A stretch of 64,000 nt of DNA. Origin: Peribacillus sp. ACCC06369. GTDB taxonomy: Bacteria; Bacillota; Bacilli; Bacillales; DSM-1321. The notes under the pieces are model-generated. The model was not told the DNA's origin and did no database searches. It was given only the letters and a program-made list of their open reading frames with translations. The translations under genes were made by a program, and so were the position numbers. Each line of letters starts with the position of its first letter. Position 1 is the first letter of the stretch. Shown in pieces: positions 63,448-64,000 of the stretch. Where the stretch lies: NCBI RefSeq assembly GCF_030348945.1, contig NZ_JAUCEN010000002.1, forward strand, positions 3,658,001 to 3,722,000. The letters are read 5' to 3'.

Positions 63448-64000
63448 TTAAATTTCTCCTAATTTATAGAGTGATGCTTTTCCAGTTGAACCAAAGAGAT
63501 CCATTTTTTTCTTTACTAATTCAATAGCCGCCTTCGTTGCTTCAGGCATTAATATATCTGGTTCGTATGCATTTGGATTTTCATCCAGCGTAGCTCTTAG
63601 TTGGTTATAAAACGCTCTTTTCATATCTGTTGATAAATTAATTTTGGCAATACCATGTTTCACAGCTTGTCTTATTTCTTCATATGGGTTGTCTGATCCA
63701 CCGTGGAGAACCAAAGGAATGTTTACTTTTTCATGAATCTTCATTAATCGATCAATTTTAATAGAGTGATCTTTCGTTTTTGGGTATAAGCCATGTGAAG
63801 TTCCAACAGCAACAGCAAGCGTATCAATTCCTGTTGTTTCAACAAAAATGGCTGCTTCATCAGGATTCGTATATAAAATCTCATCTGCTCCGCCTTCTGA
63901 ACTACCCTCATTACTTCCAATAGTACCTAGTTCACCCTCTACAGACACACCTACCATATGAGCAAGTTCTACTGCTTTTTTTGTTAATGCCATATTTTCT
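63448..64000 (-). CDS. Class II fructose/tagatose-bisphosphate aldolase, C-terminal part (runs off the right edge)
   Basis: About 184 residues in the window, open through the end. Zinc-enzyme motifs: VEGELGTIGSNEGSSEGGAD, AVAVGTSHGLYPKTKDHSIK (metal His), LVLHGGSDNPYEEIRQAVKH and AKINLSTDMKRAF. Splits a ketose 1,6-bisphosphate. The residues before the methionine at 63993 (EN) match the family, so the gene starts outside the window. The pattern fits the FbaA/GatY/KbaY group. Same operon as the PTS gene. Confidence 0.93.
   Translation of the reverse strand, partial: ENMALTKKAVELAHMVGVSVEGELGTIGSNEGSSEGGADEILYTNPDEAAIFVETTGIDTLAVAVGTSHGLYPKTKDHSIKIDRLMKIHEKVNIPLVLHGGSDNPYEEIRQAVKHGIAKINLSTDMKRAFYNQLRATLDENPNAYEPDILMPEATKAAIELVKKKMDLFGSTGKASLYKLGEI

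Overview
The window reads as chromosome from a low-GC, spore-forming Bacillaceae, most like the Bacillus simplex / Peribacillus group. The evidence is the Bacillus-type order alaS, yrrI, yrrD, recD2, yrrB, mnmA, iscS, cymR, rarA on the left, a B. subtilis-like SinR, an eps-type exopolysaccharide operon, and GGAGG-type ribosome binding sites with frequent GTG and TTG starts. Species is an inference; no 16S gene is present.

Layout. 1-13.2 kb is conserved housekeeping DNA: tRNA charging (alaS with a T-box), an AI-2E family membrane protein, small proteins, a TPM/LemA pair, RecD2, a TPR protein, the tRNA thiolation pair MnmA/IscS, CymR and RarA. A frameshifted NERD gene sits between cymR and rarA, flanked on both sides by tandem repeats with a base period of about 21 bp. 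13.2-17.6 kb holds a Ser/Glu repeat protein, a YtrA-type ABC operon and an LCP cell-wall ligase. 17.6-24.6 kb is a gene-poor, AT-rich zone of duplicated small genes, gene fragments, an orphan purF and two SinI-like antirepressor genes. One SinI-like gene follows an intact c-di-GMP-I riboswitch; the other follows a riboswitch with an internal deletion and carries a frameshift.

24.6-35.1 kb (plus strand) is a first Wzx/Wzy polysaccharide locus: acyltransferase, Wzz-like protein, a BY-kinase homologue with a destroyed P-loop, priming transferase, epimerase, flippase, polymerase, two glycosyltransferases and a beta-helix protein. 36.6-55.3 kb (minus strand) is a second, complete eps-type locus with an intact tyrosine kinase, PHP phosphatase, an EpsC/EpsN/EpsM/EpsL set expected to make and load a bacillosamine-type sugar, GalU, Ugd, four glycosyltransferase or ligase genes, its own Wzy and Wzx, and a UDP-sugar epimerase. 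Divergent from it at 55.8 kb is sinR. 56-61.4 kb is accessory: a second acyltransferase, a third beta-helix protein and several decayed genes. The right edge holds a fructose-type PTS and a class II aldolase, cut by the window end.

How it may work together (inference): c-di-GMP binding to the 19.7 kb riboswitch would raise SinI-like antirepressor synthesis, inactivate SinR and release exopolysaccharide genes. This would couple second-messenger level to the SinI/SinR matrix switch through an RNA element. It is the most interesting hypothesis in the window. The pieces are visible in sequence, but the regulatory link is not proven.
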